64,000 nucleotides of DNA. It comes from Thermanaerosceptrum fracticalcis (lineage in GTDB: Bacteria > Bacillota > Peptococcia > DRI-13). The DNA lies in the NCBI RefSeq assembly GCF_000746025.2, contig NZ_CP045798.1:3021501-3085500 (forward strand), written 5' to 3'. The notes beneath the pieces were generated by a model, which saw only the letters and a program-made list of their open reading frames with translations, made no database searches and had not been told where the DNA came from. Of the stretch, positions 31,859-42,199 are shown piece by piece (within the stretch, counting starts at the first letter, position 1; every line of letters starts with the position of its first letter). The translations under genes were made by a program, and so were the position numbers.

Positions 31859-31933
31859 GCGGAAGTGGCTCAGTGGTAGAGCATCGCCTTGCCAAGGCGA
31901 GGGTCGCGGGTTCGAATCCCGTCTTCCGCTCCA
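31859..31933 (+). tRNA. tRNA-Gly (anticodon GCC), CCA encoded
   Basis: Acceptor stem GCGGAAG/CTTCCGC, anticodon loop CTTGCCAA, T-loop GGTTCGAATCC. Confidence 0.97.
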
Positions 31934-31953
31934 TTTGTCTTTTGTGACTAGTG

Positions 31954-31992
31954 AGAAGACTAGTATCCTAACTAGTGCCACTAGTCTTTTTG
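31954..31992 (+). terminator. Probable terminator of the tRNA cluster
   Basis: AAGACTAGT (31956-31964) pairs with ACTAGTCTT (31980-31988), followed by T3. Extra ACTAGT units in the loop relate it to the heptamer repeats nearby. Confidence 0.65.
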
Positions 31993-32218
31993 GTATATTG
32001 TGAGATTATGCTCTATAAGTCGAGGGTTTATAAAAAGGGAAGAGAAGGTATCTTTTTTCGGGCCTCGGCAACCTGTCGAAGCCTCTTTTATTGTAAATAA
32101 AAACACAACATATATATATTAAAATCACATACGTGTTTTTATTCTAATTGGTTATACTGGTAAAGGATGGTAATAATCTTTATTACATATTTTTTAAAAT
32201 GAATAGGAGGAGCATCCC
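31993..32218 (+). promoter_or_regulatory. Gene-free region before tig with an 11-bp inverted repeat
   Basis: AATAAAAACAC (32096-32106) recurs as the perfect complement GTGTTTTTATT (32133-32143) with 26 bp between. It ends 9 bp before a TATACT box (32153-32158) that may be the -10 of tig; no good -35 is visible. The repeat could be an operator or an upstream terminator. Confidence 0.4.
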
Positions 32219-33511
32219 ATGAATGTAACCGCAGAAAGGTTAGATAAAACAAAGGCGCAGGTGACAGTGGAGGTACCTGTTGAGAAATTTGAAGAATCCT
32301 TGCAGCATGCTTATCGCATTGTAAGCAAAAAAGTTAATGTACCCGGTTTTAGAAAAGGTAAGGCACCTCGTCGGATTATTGAGAATATGTATGGAACAGA
32401 AATACTTTACGAGGAAGCTCTCCAACATGCCGTCCCCAGAGCTTATTTCCAGGCTTTGGATCAGATTAAGGATGAATATACAGCCGTAAGTGACCCTGAA
32501 TATGAGATTGTCCAGTTAGAAAAAGGTAAACCCTTCATCTTTAAAGCAAAATTTGATTTAAAGCCGGAAGTCAAGCTTGGTGAATATAAGGGCCTTGAAC
32601 TGGAGAAACCATCTGCTGAAATTGGTCCTGCGGACGTAGACAATGAGCTTGAAAGAATGCAGCAGCGATATGCCAAACTAGTGGTTGTGGAAGGCCCGGC
32701 GGAAAAAGGTGACGTATTAACCATAGATTTTGTGGGTAAAGTAGATGGGCAGCCTTTCGAGGGGGGCAAAGGTGAGAATTACCCGCTGGAATTAGGCTCC
32801 AACACCTTTATTCCGGGATTCGAAGACCAACTGATCGGTGTTAAAGCGGGAGAGACGGTAGATGTTAATGTTACCTTCCCCGAAGAGTATCATGTCACGG
32901 AATTAGCCGGCAAGGATGCAGTTTTTACAGTAACGGTAAAAGAAAACAAACGTAAAGAGCTGTCTCCCCTTGATGATGAATTTGCTAAAGATGTTTCCGA
33001 ATTTAGTACCTTGCAGGAATTAAGAGCCGATATCGAGAATAAGTTAAAAGAAGCAGCCCAGAAAAAAGCGGAAAGCGAGCTAAGGGTTGCCGCGGTGAAA
33101 AAGGCCACCGAAAATGCAGAAATAGAAATACCACAGTCTATGATTGAAAACCGCGTAAACACCATGGTGGAAAATTTTGCCTACCGGTTACAGCAGCAGG
33201 GTATTTCCTTTGACTATTACATGCAGGCCACTAATACAAATATCGACGATATAAAAAATAATTATCGTACAGAAGCGGAAGCTTCTCTCCGTTCCGATTT
33301 AGTCTTGGAGGCCATTGCTAAAGCCGAGAGTATTACTGTTTCCGAGGAAGAACTGGACGAAGAAATTAAGAAAATGGCAGAACGGTATAAACAAGAGCCC
33401 GCTAAATTTCGTGAAGTTATGGAAAAACAGGGACAGATTTCTTCACTTAAATTTGGTATAATGTTAGATAAAGCAGTAGATTTTATTATTGAACAAGCAA
33501 AAATATCTTAA
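32219..33511 (+). CDS. tig: Trigger factor
   Basis: 430 residues. Ribosome-associated chaperone and peptidyl-prolyl isomerase. N-terminal ribosome-binding domain with the signature 'GFRKGKAPR' (near residue 45); FKBP-type isomerase domain (about 150-245, 'GDVLTIDFVGKVDGQPFEGG', 'IPGFEDQLIG'); C-terminal helical chaperone arms to the end. Start ATG 32219 has AGGAGG upstream. It is followed by clpP and clpX in the usual Firmicute order, though a terminator at 33514 may reduce read-through. Confidence 0.97.
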   Translation: MNVTAERLDKTKAQVTVEVPVEKFEESLQHAYRIVSKKVNVPGFRKGKAPRRIIENMYGTEILYEEALQHAVPRAYFQALDQIKDEYTAVSDPEYEIVQLEKGKPFIFKAKFDLKPEVKLGEYKGLELEKPSAEIGPADVDNELERMQQRYAKLVVVEGPAEKGDVLTIDFVGKVDGQPFEGGKGENYPLELGSNTFIPGFEDQLIGVKAGETVDVNVTFPEEYHVTELAGKDAVFTVTVKENKRKELSPLDDEFAKDVSEFSTLQELRADIENKLKEAAQKKAESELRVAAVKKATENAEIEIPQSMIENRVNTMVENFAYRLQQQGISFDYYMQATNTNIDDIKNNYRTEAEASLRSDLVLEAIAKAESITVSEEELDEEIKKMAERYKQEPAKFREVMEKQGQISSLKFGIMLDKAVDFIIEQAKIS

Positions 33512-33513
33512 AC

Positions 33514-33538
33514 ACAGGGCGGGCTCCGCCTTGTTTTT
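33514..33538 (+). terminator. Terminator after tig
   Basis: CAGGGCGG and CCGCCTTG pair around GCT with one wobble, followed by T5. Confidence 0.7.
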
Positions 33539-33616
33539 CCCTATCGGGTATTCATTGAAAGCCAAATCTAAAGGCTTTTTAGTCCTTAGTGGTTACGAAT
33601 AGGAGGTCTAAAGTAT

Positions 33617-34255
33617 ATGAACAACGGAAGGATTATAACGCCACCCAGTTTAACTACCCTTGTACCAATGGTTGTAGAGCAATCAAATCGCGGTGAGCGT
33701 GCCTACGATATTTATTCCAGGCTCTTAAAAGACAGGATTATTTTCCTGGGAAGCGCTATCGATGATCATGTTGCCAACCTTGTAATTGCCCAGTTGTTGT
33801 TCTTAGAAGCGGAAGACCCCGATAAAGACATTAATCTCTACATTAACAGTCCTGGCGGCTCTATTACCGCCGGCATGGCCATTTATGATACCATGCAGTA
33901 TATAAAAGCCGATGTATCCACTATCTGTGTGGGATTGGCCGCTTCCATGGGGGCTTTCCTTTTAGCGGCAGGTGCTAAGGGTAAGAGATTTGCCTTGCCC
34001 AATGCAGAGATTATGATTCACCAGCCCCTTGGGGGAGCACAGGGTCAGGCCACAGATATTGAAATCCATGCCAGAAGGATAATACACATTAAGAAGAAAT
34101 TGAATAAGATATTATCTGAGAACACCGGTCAACCTATTCAACGTATTGCTGACGATACAGAACGTGACCGTTTTATGGATGCCGATGAGGCTAAAGCATA
34201 CGGGATTATTGACGAGGTGATTTACCGGAAGACCCAGGCCCCCAAAACCAAGTAA
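33617..34255 (+). CDS. clpP: ATP-dependent Clp protease proteolytic subunit
   Basis: 212 residues. Catalytic serine in '[14 protein letters not shown]' (near 111), histidine in '[13 protein letters not shown]' (near 136) and aspartate in '[20 protein letters not shown]'. '[15 protein letters not shown]' forms the oxyanion-side strand. Fourteen subunits assemble into the barrel that degrades substrates fed by ClpX, encoded 12 bp downstream. Start ATG 33617 has AGGAGG. Confidence 0.98.
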   Translation: MNNGRIITPPSLTTLVPMVVEQSNRGERAYDIYSRLLKDRIIFLGSAIDDHVANLVIAQLLFLEAEDPDKDINLYINSPGGSITAGMAIYDTMQYIKADVSTICVGLAASMGAFLLAAGAKGKRFALPNAEIMIHQPLGGAQGQATDIEIHARRIIHIKKKLNKILSENTGQPIQRIADDTERDRFMDADEAKAYGIIDEVIYRKTQAPKTK

Positions 34256-34267
34256 AGAGGTGATTCC

Positions 34268-35530
34268 ATGTACAAATTTGGGGATGACAAAGGACAATTG
34301 AAGTGCTCTTTCTGCGGGAAACTTCAGGATCAGGTTAAGAAACTCGTGGCCGGCCCCGGCGTCTATATTTGTGATGAATGTATTGAGCTTTGTAACGAAA
34401 TCATTGAAGAAGAACTTTCCGATGATAACAGTTTAGAGCTTGGTGATATTCCCAAACCTAAGGAAATTAAGGCTATCCTGGACCAGTATGTTATTGGCCA
34501 GGAGGAGGCCAAGAAAAGCCTTTCCGTGGCCGTTTACAACCATTATAAACGGATTAAGCTGGGTGCCAAAATTGAGGATGTGGAGCTCCAGAAGAGCAAC
34601 ATCATCATGCTGGGCCCTACCGGAAGCGGAAAAACGCTGTTAGCCCAGACGCTGGCTCGTATTTTGAACGTGCCCTTTGCCATTGCCGATGCTACTTCCC
34701 TTACGGAAGCCGGCTACGTGGGAGAAGATGTGGAGAACATTCTTCTCAAACTGATCCAGGCCGCAGACTATGACGTAGAAAAAGCGGAAAAAGGGATTGT
34801 CTATATCGACGAGATTGATAAAATTGCCCGTAAATCCGAGAACCCCTCTATTACCAGGGATGTCTCGGGTGAAGGTGTGCAGCAGGCCCTCTTAAAAATT
34901 TTAGAAGGTACTGTGGCCAGCGTGCCCCCGCAGGGAGGCCGCAAACACCCGCACCAGGAATTTATCCAGCTGGATACCACCAACATTCTCTTTATCTGCG
35001 GCGGTGCTTTTGAAGGAATCGACAAAATCATTCAAAACCGCGTGGGTAAAAAGGTAATGGGGTTTGGCGCCGATATCAAGAGCAAGCAGGATATGAAGGT
35101 TGGGGAAATCCTCAAACAAATTCAACCTACGGACCTCTTAAAATTTGGACTTATTCCCGAGTTTGTGGGTCGCCTGCCTGTCATTGTGACCCTGGATGCC
35201 CTGGATGAAGAAGCCCTGATACGTATTCTTACTGAACCCAAGAATGCTCTGGTCAAGCAATACCAGAAGTTCTTTGAGCTAGATAATGTTACCCTGGAGT
35301 TTAAGCCCGAGGCTTTACAGGCTATTGCCGTGGAAGCCATCAAGCGCAACACAGGCGCCCGGGGCTTAAGGGCCATCGTGGAAAACCTGATGCGTGATGT
35401 CATGTATGACATTCCCTCCCGTACCGATGTAAATAAATGCATCGTGACAAAAGAATGTGTGAAAAATAACGAAGAACCTCTCCTGGTAACCACCAGTGAG
35501 CGTAAGAAGAAAAAAGAAGAAACAGCATAA
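34268..35530 (+). CDS. clpX: ATP-dependent Clp protease ATP-binding subunit ClpX
   Basis: 420 residues. N-terminal zinc-binding domain (CSFCGK...CDECIELC, residues 13-44), Walker A '[13 protein letters not shown]' (near 118), Walker B '[12 protein letters not shown]', and sensor arginines in the C-terminal part. It unfolds tagged proteins and passes them to ClpP. ATG 34268 follows AAGAGGTG. The stop is directly followed by an inverted copy of the dispersed repeat and then a terminator. Confidence 0.98.
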   Translation: MYKFGDDKGQLKCSFCGKLQDQVKKLVAGPGVYICDECIELCNEIIEEELSDDNSLELGDIPKPKEIKAILDQYVIGQEEAKKSLSVAVYNHYKRIKLGAKIEDVELQKSNIIMLGPTGSGKTLLAQTLARILNVPFAIADATSLTEAGYVGEDVENILLKLIQAADYDVEKAEKGIVYIDEIDKIARKSENPSITRDVSGEGVQQALLKILEGTVASVPPQGGRKHPHQEFIQLDTTNILFICGGAFEGIDKIIQNRVGKKVMGFGADIKSKQDMKVGEILKQIQPTDLLKFGLIPEFVGRLPVIVTLDALDEEALIRILTEPKNALVKQYQKFFELDNVTLEFKPEALQAIAVEAIKRNTGARGLRAIVENLMRDVMYDIPSRTDVNKCIVTKECVKNNEEPLLVTTSERKKKKEETA

Positions 35531-35590
35531 AGAAAACTTGGCTTGTGCCAAGCCGAAGGCGCAGGCAGAAGCCTTAGTTGCACTTATGCC
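35529..35590 (-). repeat. Dispersed intergenic repeat, copy C (inverted)
   Basis: Read on the minus strand it starts GGCATAAGTGCAACTAAGG and ends AAGCCAAGTTTTCTTT, the same ends as copies A, B and D, with a different G/C-rich palindromic centre. It begins at the clpX stop codon. Confidence 0.85.
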
Positions 35591-35596
35591 GTGGTA

Positions 35597-35633
35597 TAAA
35601 AAAACAGCACCGGAGAGGTGCTGTTTTTTAAGC
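35597..35633. terminator. Bidirectional terminator between clpX and the SASP gene
   Basis: AAAAAACAGCACC pairs with GGTGCTGTTTTTT around GGAGA, symmetrical enough to serve both convergent genes. Confidence 0.9.
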
Positions 35634-35654
35634 TTTCTAACTTTCGGGGAGTTT

Positions 35655-35831
35655 CTAAGGTTTCATCAGGGCTCTTTCGGCAATCTCGATAGCCGTTCTT
35701 ACCATAGAACCGCAGTTCCTGGAGGATACATTACCGAAGTCGCCGTCACGTTGTACCTGGTCATAGATCCCTAATTCTCTTGCACACTCCATCTTAAGGG
35801 CATCTGACATAATACCACGTCTTCTCGCCAT
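35655..35831 (-). CDS. Small acid-soluble spore protein, alpha/beta type
   Basis: 58 residues. Contains 'DALKMECARELGIYDQV' and 'GNVSSRNCGSMVRTAIEIAE', matching the two conserved blocks of alpha/beta SASPs, which coat spore DNA and protect it from UV and chemicals. ATG at 35831 follows AAGGGGG; an upstream in-frame ATG at 35864 is not supported. Convergent with clpX. A CATAATA sequence in the upstream DNA resembles a sigma-G -10, but no matching -35 is seen. Confidence 0.9.
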   Translation of the reverse strand: MARRRGIMSDALKMECARELGIYDQVQRDGDFGNVSSRNCGSMVRTAIEIAERALMKP

Positions 35832-36129
35832 GATAAAAACCCCCTTTTTGGTTTTTAGGCTCATTCTTATTATGTCACCACTGTTTAGTTTTTAATTTAT
35901 TAAATATTTTACCCCTTTACCAAAATATGTGTTTAAGTAAAGCAAATTACGAATTATTAAATAATATTTTTGCTAAAATAAACAGGGTCACTGCTACATA
36001 ATAACCTTTCCATTTGCTCAAACTTAAATATCGGACCTTTGCGGTGTTAACTAAGGAAGATTCTATAAGTATCTTGCTTTCTTGCCAAAATGTCCGTGTT
36101 AAAGCATCAGGAAAGGGGCGAATTTTCCA
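35832..36129. other. Divergent intergenic region between the SASP gene and lonB
   Basis: AT-rich, with no coding frame that I can support. It must hold the promoters of both flanking genes. I see no clear operator. Confidence 0.4.
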
Positions 36130-37827
36130 GTGGAATCTTCCGGATTTGGTAGTTTGTTTGGTTTTATCCAAATATTTTTCGTAATTGTTATTGGCCTTTA
36201 CTTTCTCAATTTGCTGCGAGGGCAGCAGGGCAATAAAGTAGCGGTGGAAAAAGAGTCAAGAAAAGAGCTGGATAAGCTGGAGAAAATGCGCCAAATCAGG
36301 TTAAGTGAGCCTTTGGCCGAAAGGACCAGGCCCACCACGATGCAGGATATTATCGGGCAGGAAGAAGGGATTAAAGCGCTGCGCGCGGCCCTCTGCGGGC
36401 CTAATCCCCAGCATGTGATCATTTATGGACCTCCCGGCGTGGGGAAGACGGCAGCGGCCAGGCTGGTGCTGGAGGAAGCCAAGAAGAATCCCCATTCGCC
36501 ATTTAAAAAAGACGCCAAATTTACGGAAGTAGATGGGGCTACCTCCCGTTTCGATGAAAGAGGCATTGCGGACCCGTTGATTGGTTCTGTCCATGACCCC
36601 ATTTACCAGGGAGCGGGTGCCATGGGTATGGCCGGAATTCCTCAGCCCAAACCCGGAGCTGTGACGAAAGCCCATGGCGGGATCCTCTTCATCGATGAGA
36701 TTGGGGAGCTCCATCCTATCCAGATTAATAAACTCCTAAAAGTCCTGGAAGACCGCAGAGTGATGTTGGAGAGCGCTTATTACTCCTCGGAAGATACGAA
36801 TATCCCCAGCCATATCCACGATATCTTTCAGAACGGCCTACCCGCCGATTTTCGCCTGGTAGGCGCCACCACTCGCTTACCCCAGGAGATTCCGCCCGCC
36901 ATCCGCTCCCGCTGTCTGGAGATTTTCTTCCGGTCCCTGTTACCCGACGAGATTGGTATTATCGCGGAGAATGCCGCCAAAAAAATAGGGCTACCCATTG
37001 AAAAAGAAGCCGTAGAAGTGGCGAAGAAATACGCCACCAACGGCCGGGAGGCAGTTAATATTATTCAGATTGCGGCCGGTGTGGCTTTTACCAACAACAA
37101 AAAGGAAATTACGGCCTTAGATGTGGAATGGGTGGTCAACAGCGGCCAGTATTCACCGCGGCCTGAAAAGAAAGTACCGCCCAAGCCCCAGGTGGGACTG
37201 GTCAACGGCTTGGCTGTGTATGGGCCTAACCTGGGTATGATCCTGGAAATCGAGGTCAGTGTGATGCCCGTAAGAAAAGGGAGAGGACGGGTCATCGTGA
37301 CGGGTATTGTGGAAGAAGAGGAAATGCATGGTATGGGGGGCCATACCATGAGGCGGAAGAGTATGGCCAAAGGTTCTGTGGAAAATGTACTCACGGTGCT
37401 TCGCCGCAATTTGGGGATGGACTGCCGGGATTATGACATCCATGTCAACTTTCCGGGAGGAATTCCCACCGACGGGCCGTCGGCGGGGATTGCCATTGCT
37501 ACAGCTGTTTACTCAGCCATTACCAATATCCCTATCGATAACCAGGTGGCTATGACCGGGGAAGTTTCCATCCGGGGCACGGTGAAACCTATCGGAGGTG
37601 TGGTGGCCAAAGTGGAAGCCGCCCGCCTGGCGGGGGCTACCCGGGTCATTATCCCCAAGGATAACTGGCAGCATATCTTTAGGGATATGCGGGGCATTGA
37701 AGTTATTCCTGTGGAGAACCTTGAAGAAGTACTGGATTTAGCTTTAATCGGTCCTCGACCGGGAAAAAATAATCACACAACGTGGCAGTCGCCCACTCCT
37801 CTACAAAACAGTTTTATGTGTCTCTAA
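36130..37827 (+). CDS. lonB: ATP-dependent protease LonB
   Basis: 565 residues. One N-terminal membrane helix (residues 9-28), an AAA+ domain with Walker A '[11 protein letters not shown]' (near 100) and Walker B 'GILFIDEIGEL', and a C-terminal Lon protease domain with catalytic serine in 'PTDGPSAGIAIATA' and lysine in the 'GGVVAKVEAARLAG' region. It lacks the large N-terminal domain of LonA. In Bacillus LonB is made in the forespore. GTG 36130 follows AGGAAAGGGG. LonA is encoded 300 bp downstream, the common Firmicute order. Confidence 0.95.
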   Translation: MESSGFGSLFGFIQIFFVIVIGLYFLNLLRGQQGNKVAVEKESRKELDKLEKMRQIRLSEPLAERTRPTTMQDIIGQEEGIKALRAALCGPNPQHVIIYGPPGVGKTAAARLVLEEAKKNPHSPFKKDAKFTEVDGATSRFDERGIADPLIGSVHDPIYQGAGAMGMAGIPQPKPGAVTKAHGGILFIDEIGELHPIQINKLLKVLEDRRVMLESAYYSSEDTNIPSHIHDIFQNGLPADFRLVGATTRLPQEIPPAIRSRCLEIFFRSLLPDEIGIIAENAAKKIGLPIEKEAVEVAKKYATNGREAVNIIQIAAGVAFTNNKKEITALDVEWVVNSGQYSPRPEKKVPPKPQVGLVNGLAVYGPNLGMILEIEVSVMPVRKGRGRVIVTGIVEEEEMHGMGGHTMRRKSMAKGSVENVLTVLRRNLGMDCRDYDIHVNFPGGIPTDGPSAGIAIATAVYSAITNIPIDNQVAMTGEVSIRGTVKPIGGVVAKVEAARLAGATRVIIPKDNWQHIFRDMRGIEVIPVENLEEVLDLALIGPRPGKNNHTTWQSPTPLQNSFMCL

Positions 37828-37857
37828 GACGCAAGCCCAGCTTGCGTCTTAATTTGT
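37826..37857 (+). terminator. Hairpin after lonB, probable terminator
   Basis: AAGACGCAAGC pairs with GCTTGCGTCTT, followed by the weak tract AATTT. Confidence 0.65.
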
Positions 37858-37936
37858 GCATTAAATTATTGGCGAAATACCCCGTTTTGTGGTAAACTTT
37901 GCCTTGTACCAGTAAGAAAGTATAGGTTTGAGGGAG

Positions 37937-38045
37937 GCATAAGTGCAACTAAGGCTTCCGCCTGCGCCAAGGCTTGCACCACGGCACAAGTCTCGCTACG
38001 TCGCGGTGCTCCTAGTCTCGCTATGGCGCAAGCCAAGTTTTCTTT
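37937..38045 (+). repeat. Dispersed intergenic repeat, copy D (long form)
   Basis: Starts GGCATAAGTGCAACTAAGG and ends AAGCCAAGTTTTCTTT. The ends are those of the other copies, but the centre is about 70 bp and holds GGCACAAGTCTCGC and similar direct repeats. A stretch GGGCACAAGTCTCC at 43337 matches part of this centre. Confidence 0.85.
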
Positions 38046-38123
38046 AAAAAATTGAAACTACAGAATATAAAAGAAAAGCCTGAGAGAAAATAGTTTTATG
38101 ATACAGTTGGAGGTGTCGCTACA

Positions 38124-40466
38124 ATGGAAATGCCGCAAAAAAGACAAAGGGTCATTCCACTCCTGCCTTTGCGAGGGGTTTTAGTTTTTCCTTATATGGT
38201 TATACATCTGGATGTGGGAAGGGAGAAGTCCATTAGCGCTTTAGAGGAGGCTATGATTGGGGACAGGGAAATTTTCCTGGCTACGCAGAAAGATGCCCAG
38301 ACAGATTTCCCCGGCCATGATGATATATATGCAGTAGGGAGTGTAGCGGAAGTCAAACAACTCCTAAAGCTTCCAGGCGGGACCATCAGGGTTCTGGTGG
38401 AAGGCTTAAGACGGGGAGAAATTGTGGAGTACCTGGAAGATGAGCCCTTCTACCGGGTGATAATTACGGAGTATGACGAAGTGGTGGAAAAAAACCCGGA
38501 GATAGAAGCCTTGATGAGAAACCTCATCTATCTCTTTGAACAATACGTAAAATTAAGTAAGAAAATTGCTCCGGAAACTGTAGTTTCTATTATTACTATT
38601 GAGGAACCCAGCCGCCTGGCTGACCTCATTGCCACTCATTTGACCTTAAAAATCACGGAAAAGCAGGCTATCCTGGAAGCTCTCGATGTGAAAGTCCGCC
38701 TGGAGAAACTCAGTTCCATTCTGGCCAAAGAAATTGAGATCCTGGAACTTGAGAGGAAGATTAATGTCAGGGTCCGCAAGCAGATGGAAAAAACCCAGAA
38801 AGAATATTACCTGCGGGAACAGTTAAAGGCCATCCAGAAAGAGCTGGGGGAACGTGATGAACGGGGTGCAGAAGTGGATGAGTACCGGGAGAAAATCCAG
38901 GAAGCCCAGCTTCCTCCCGAGGTGGAGGAAAAAGCTTTGAAAGAACTGGAGCGCCTGGAAAAAATGCCCCCGATGGTGGCAGAATCCGCCGTAATCCGCA
39001 ATTACCTTGATTGGCTCCTGGCCATTCCCTGGAACAAACAGACAGAAGACCGGGTAGATGTAAAAAGGGCTGAGGAGATCCTTAACCAGGACCACTACGG
39101 CTTAAAGAAAGTAAAAGAGAGGATCTTAGAGTATTTGGCAGTGAGAAAATTGACAGAGAAAATCAAGGGGCCTATCATTTGTTTTGTGGGACCGCCCGGT
39201 GTGGGTAAAACTTCCCTGGCCAAATCCATTGCCCGTTCTCTGGAGAGGAAATTTGTCCGTATGTCTCTGGGAGGTGTGCGCGATGAGGCCGAAATAAGGG
39301 GACACCGTCGTACTTATGTGGGTGCCCTGCCTGGCCGGATCATCCAGGGACTGCGTAATGCCGGAACCAAGAACCCGGTCTTCCTACTGGATGAAATAGA
39401 TAAGATGAGTATGGATTTCCGGGGCGACCCCTCTGCCGCCTTGCTGGAAGTATTAGACCCCGAGCAGAACAATACGTTCAGTGACCACTTCATTGAAGTT
39501 CCCGTTGATCTTTCCCAGGTCTTATTTATTACTACCGCCAATGTGGCCTACAATATACCCCGTCCCCTCCTGGACAGGATGGAACTGATTCATATTTCCG
39601 GCTATACTGAGGAGGAGAAAATGCACATCGCCCAGAGATATCTCCTCCCCAAACAATTAAAGGAGCACGGTTTAAAAGAAGACCAGCTGGATATCAGCAA
39701 CAATACCATCTTAAGTGTTATTCGGCACTATACACGGGAAGCGGGTGTGCGAAACCTGGAGAGGGAACTGGCGGCCATCTGCCGTAAGGCGGCCAAGATC
39801 ATTGCCGAAGGCTCCCAGAAAGCAGTGACTGTGACCAGCCGCAACTTAGACAAGTTTTTGGGGATACCCCGCTACCGTTATGGTATTTCGGAAAAAGAAA
39901 ATATGATTGGGGTAGTGACAGGCCTGGCCTGGACGGAAGTAGGCGGAGATATTCTCAATATAGAAGTTTCAGTACTGAAAGGAACCGGTAAACTGCTGTT
40001 AACGGGAAAACTGGGTGATGTGATGAAAGAGTCAGCCCAGGCCGGTTATACTTATGTCAGGTCCAGAGCTGCGGAACTAGGGATTGAAGAAAACTTCCAC
40101 GAGAAGTATGATGTCCATATACATGTACCGGAAGGGGCCATTCCCAAAGACGGGCCCTCCGCAGGTATTAGCATGGCCACAGCCCTTGCCTCGGCCCTCA
40201 GTAACAGAAAAGTCAAGCGGGAGATTGCTATGACCGGGGAAATCACCCTAAGGGGACGGGTGTTGCCTGTGGGCGGTATCAAGGAGAAAGTACTGGCGGC
40301 CCACAGAGCCGGAAGCAGAATCATCGTTCTACCTCAGGAAAACAAAAAAGACCTGGAGGATATCCCGGCTAACATTAAGCGTGGCTTAGAATTTGTCCTG
40401 GTAGAAAATATGGACGAAGTTTTAAAAATTGCTTTGGAGGAGAAAAATGAAGATAACCACAGCTGA
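38124..40466 (+). CDS. lon: ATP-dependent protease La (LonA)
   Basis: 780 residues. N-terminal substrate-binding domain ('[22 protein letters not shown]'), central coiled coil, AAA+ domain with Walker A '[15 protein letters not shown]' (near 354) and Walker B '[10 protein letters not shown]', and protease domain with catalytic serine in '[13 protein letters not shown]' and lysine in '[14 protein letters not shown]'. It degrades damaged proteins in the cytoplasm. ATG 38124 follows GGAGGTG. The end overlaps engB by 20 bp. Confidence 0.98.
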   Translation: MEMPQKRQRVIPLLPLRGVLVFPYMVIHLDVGREKSISALEEAMIGDREIFLATQKDAQTDFPGHDDIYAVGSVAEVKQLLKLPGGTIRVLVEGLRRGEIVEYLEDEPFYRVIITEYDEVVEKNPEIEALMRNLIYLFEQYVKLSKKIAPETVVSIITIEEPSRLADLIATHLTLKITEKQAILEALDVKVRLEKLSSILAKEIEILELERKINVRVRKQMEKTQKEYYLREQLKAIQKELGERDERGAEVDEYREKIQEAQLPPEVEEKALKELERLEKMPPMVAESAVIRNYLDWLLAIPWNKQTEDRVDVKRAEEILNQDHYGLKKVKERILEYLAVRKLTEKIKGPIICFVGPPGVGKTSLAKSIARSLERKFVRMSLGGVRDEAEIRGHRRTYVGALPGRIIQGLRNAGTKNPVFLLDEIDKMSMDFRGDPSAALLEVLDPEQNNTFSDHFIEVPVDLSQVLFITTANVAYNIPRPLLDRMELIHISGYTEEEKMHIAQRYLLPKQLKEHGLKEDQLDISNNTILSVIRHYTREAGVRNLERELAAICRKAAKIIAEGSQKAVTVTSRNLDKFLGIPRYRYGISEKENMIGVVTGLAWTEVGGDILNIEVSVLKGTGKLLLTGKLGDVMKESAQAGYTYVRSRAAELGIEENFHEKYDVHIHVPEGAIPKDGPSAGISMATALASALSNRKVKREIAMTGEITLRGRVLPVGGIKEKVLAAHRAGSRIIVLPQENKKDLEDIPANIKRGLEFVLVENMDEVLKIALEEKNEDNHS

Positions 40467-41067
40467 TTTTACCATCAGCGCTGTGAGTCCTAAGCAGTAC
40501 CCCGCATCTCAGGACCCGGAGATTGCCCTGGTAGGCCGTTCCAATGTGGGCAAATCTTCGTTAATTAATAAGTTTCTTAATAGAAAAGGCTTAGCCCGTA
40601 CCAGCAGTCAACCAGGGAAAACCCAGACCCTCAACTTCTACCACATCAATAAAGCCTGGTACTTTGTGGACCTGCCTGGCTATGGTTTTGCCAGGGTGTC
40701 TAAAGAGTTAAAAGCACGCTGGGGAAAATTTATTGAGGAATATCTTAGAGAGCGCCGGCAACTGGTGGGTGTCATCCAGATTATCGATATCCGCCATCCT
40801 CCTACTAAAGACGATCTTGCCATGTATGAATGGCTGGTACATTACCAGTTACCCACTTTAATCGTGGCCACAAAGGCCGATAAAATATCCCGGGGACAAT
40901 GGTTATCCCATGTTAAAACAATTAAAACTGAGTTGAAACTAGATTCCCAAGTACCCTTAATTGTCTTTTCTTCCGAAACGGGTACGGGGCTGGAGGAGTT
41001 ACACCGGTGGGTTGAGGAACGGATGGACCGCTGCGCCGATTACCGAAGAGCGACTTCTGACTTCTGA
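40447..41067 (+). CDS. engB: Ribosome-biogenesis GTPase EngB/YsxC
   Basis: 206 residues. GTPase needed for large-subunit ribosome assembly. G1 '[10 protein letters not shown]', G3 'DLPGYGFAR' and G4 'ATKADK' are all present. ATG 40447 is chosen, with TGGAGGAG (40435-40442) just upstream, inside the 3' end of lon. The C-terminal residues run into repeat-like DNA (GACTTCTGACTTCCGAC, 41051-41075), so the last few codons may be recent additions from a repeat. Confidence 0.95.
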   Translation: MKITTADFTISAVSPKQYPASQDPEIALVGRSNVGKSSLINKFLNRKGLARTSSQPGKTQTLNFYHINKAWYFVDLPGYGFARVSKELKARWGKFIEEYLRERRQLVGVIQIIDIRHPPTKDDLAMYEWLVHYQLPTLIVATKADKISRGQWLSHVKTIKTELKLDSQVPLIVFSSETGTGLEELHRWVEERMDRCADYRRATSDF

Positions 41068-41256
41068 CTTCCGACTACTGTACTGATATCCTTACTGGAT
41101 TTGCCCACTATAAATGAAACAGGCAGGTACATGAATAACCCGCCTGTTTTTTTATTTTTCTTTAAGAATATATTAATGACATATCTTAGCTTCAAGAAAG
41201 AACAGTAAGACTAATCATTAGAACATCGGAAATCGGATAGCGGAAGTCGAAGCGGC
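41046..41256. repeat. Opposed short-repeat arms flanking the engB terminator
   Basis: GACTTCTGACTTCTGAC at 41051 and following faces CGGAAATCGGATAGCGGAAG at 41227 and following. These are units of the type at 26576-26785. The engB terminator lies between the arms. Confidence 0.6.
41117..41152 (+). terminator. Terminator of the lon-engB operon
   Basis: AAACAGGC...GG pairs with CCGCCTGTTT with one bulge, followed by T7. Confidence 0.85.
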
Positions 41257-41268
41257 GCAGCCGCATAT

Positions 41269-42129
41269 TTATTCCTTCAGTTCGGCCAGGAGCATACCCG
41301 TTAAAACGAGGGCAGCTCCCCATACAGCCTGGCCGGTAAGAATTTCCCCCCCGAAATACCACGCGAAGAAGGCCCCGAAGACGGGCTCTGTGGCAAAGAT
41401 GATGGCCGTACGGGCGGGGGAGGTATATTGCTGGACCCGGTTTTGAATAAGGATGGCCAGGGAAGTAGCCGGGATGGCGGTTAAGCCTAAGGCAATCCAG
41501 AGATCTTTTCGCCAGGTGATCTGCCAGGTTTCCTGGGGAAGGAAAAAAGTAAGTATTAAACTTAATAAGGCTACGAAGCCTATCTGAGTAACGGTCAGGA
41601 TGGTTGTATCCTGATGGGGGGCAAAGATACCGATGGTGATAATGTGCAGGGCAAAGGAAACGGCGCAGAGAAGGATCAGCAGGTCTCCCGGATGAAAGCT
41701 TAAATGTTCATCCAAAGTCATGAGACCCAGTCCCAGGCTCGCTGCCAGGGCTCCACCCAGCACGTAAAGATTGGGATATTTCTTGCTAATAAAGATACTG
41801 AGAAGCGGTACCAGCACTACGGATAAACCCGTAATAAAACCAGCGTTGGCAGCGCTGGTATACTGGAGTCCCACTGTTTGAAAGGCGTAACCTCCGAAGA
41901 GGAATAAACCGATAATAACTCCGGCCCTAAGATTGCGCCTCTTTAAAAGTTCCTTTTCAGGCCTGTAAATAAGAAGGAGAAAGAGAAAAGCCAGGGTAAA
42001 ACGGATGGTAATAAAAACAAAGGGAGAAATGCCACCCAGGGCATTTTTTACGGTAATAAAGGTGGCTCCCCAGGTAGCGGCCACGCCCAGTAAAAGTAAA
42101 TCAGCCTGCCATGGGGCAAGTTTAGTCAT
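41269..42129 (-). CDS. DMT-superfamily EamA transporter
   Basis: 286 residues with ten predicted membrane helices in two EamA repeats. The first begins 'LLLGVAATWGATFITVKNAL', the typical opening; the second has 'FALHIITIGIFAPHQDTTILT'. These are usually metabolite or amino-acid exporters; substrate unknown. It lies 70 bp after the substrate-binding lipoprotein gene on the same strand and may be cotranscribed with it. Confidence 0.88.
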   Translation of the reverse strand: MTKLAPWQADLLLLGVAATWGATFITVKNALGGISPFVFITIRFTLAFLFLLLIYRPEKELLKRRNLRAGVIIGLFLFGGYAFQTVGLQYTSAANAGFITGLSVVLVPLLSIFISKKYPNLYVLGGALAASLGLGLMTLDEHLSFHPGDLLILLCAVSFALHIITIGIFAPHQDTTILTVTQIGFVALLSLILTFFLPQETWQITWRKDLWIALGLTAIPATSLAILIQNRVQQYTSPARTAIIFATEPVFGAFFAWYFGGEILTGQAVWGAALVLTGMLLAELKE

Positions 42130-42199
42130 CTATTCTGTCCCTCCTCGCTAACACATATATTTTTCCATAGGCCGGGGAGGGAGTCAAGATACAAGGTTT

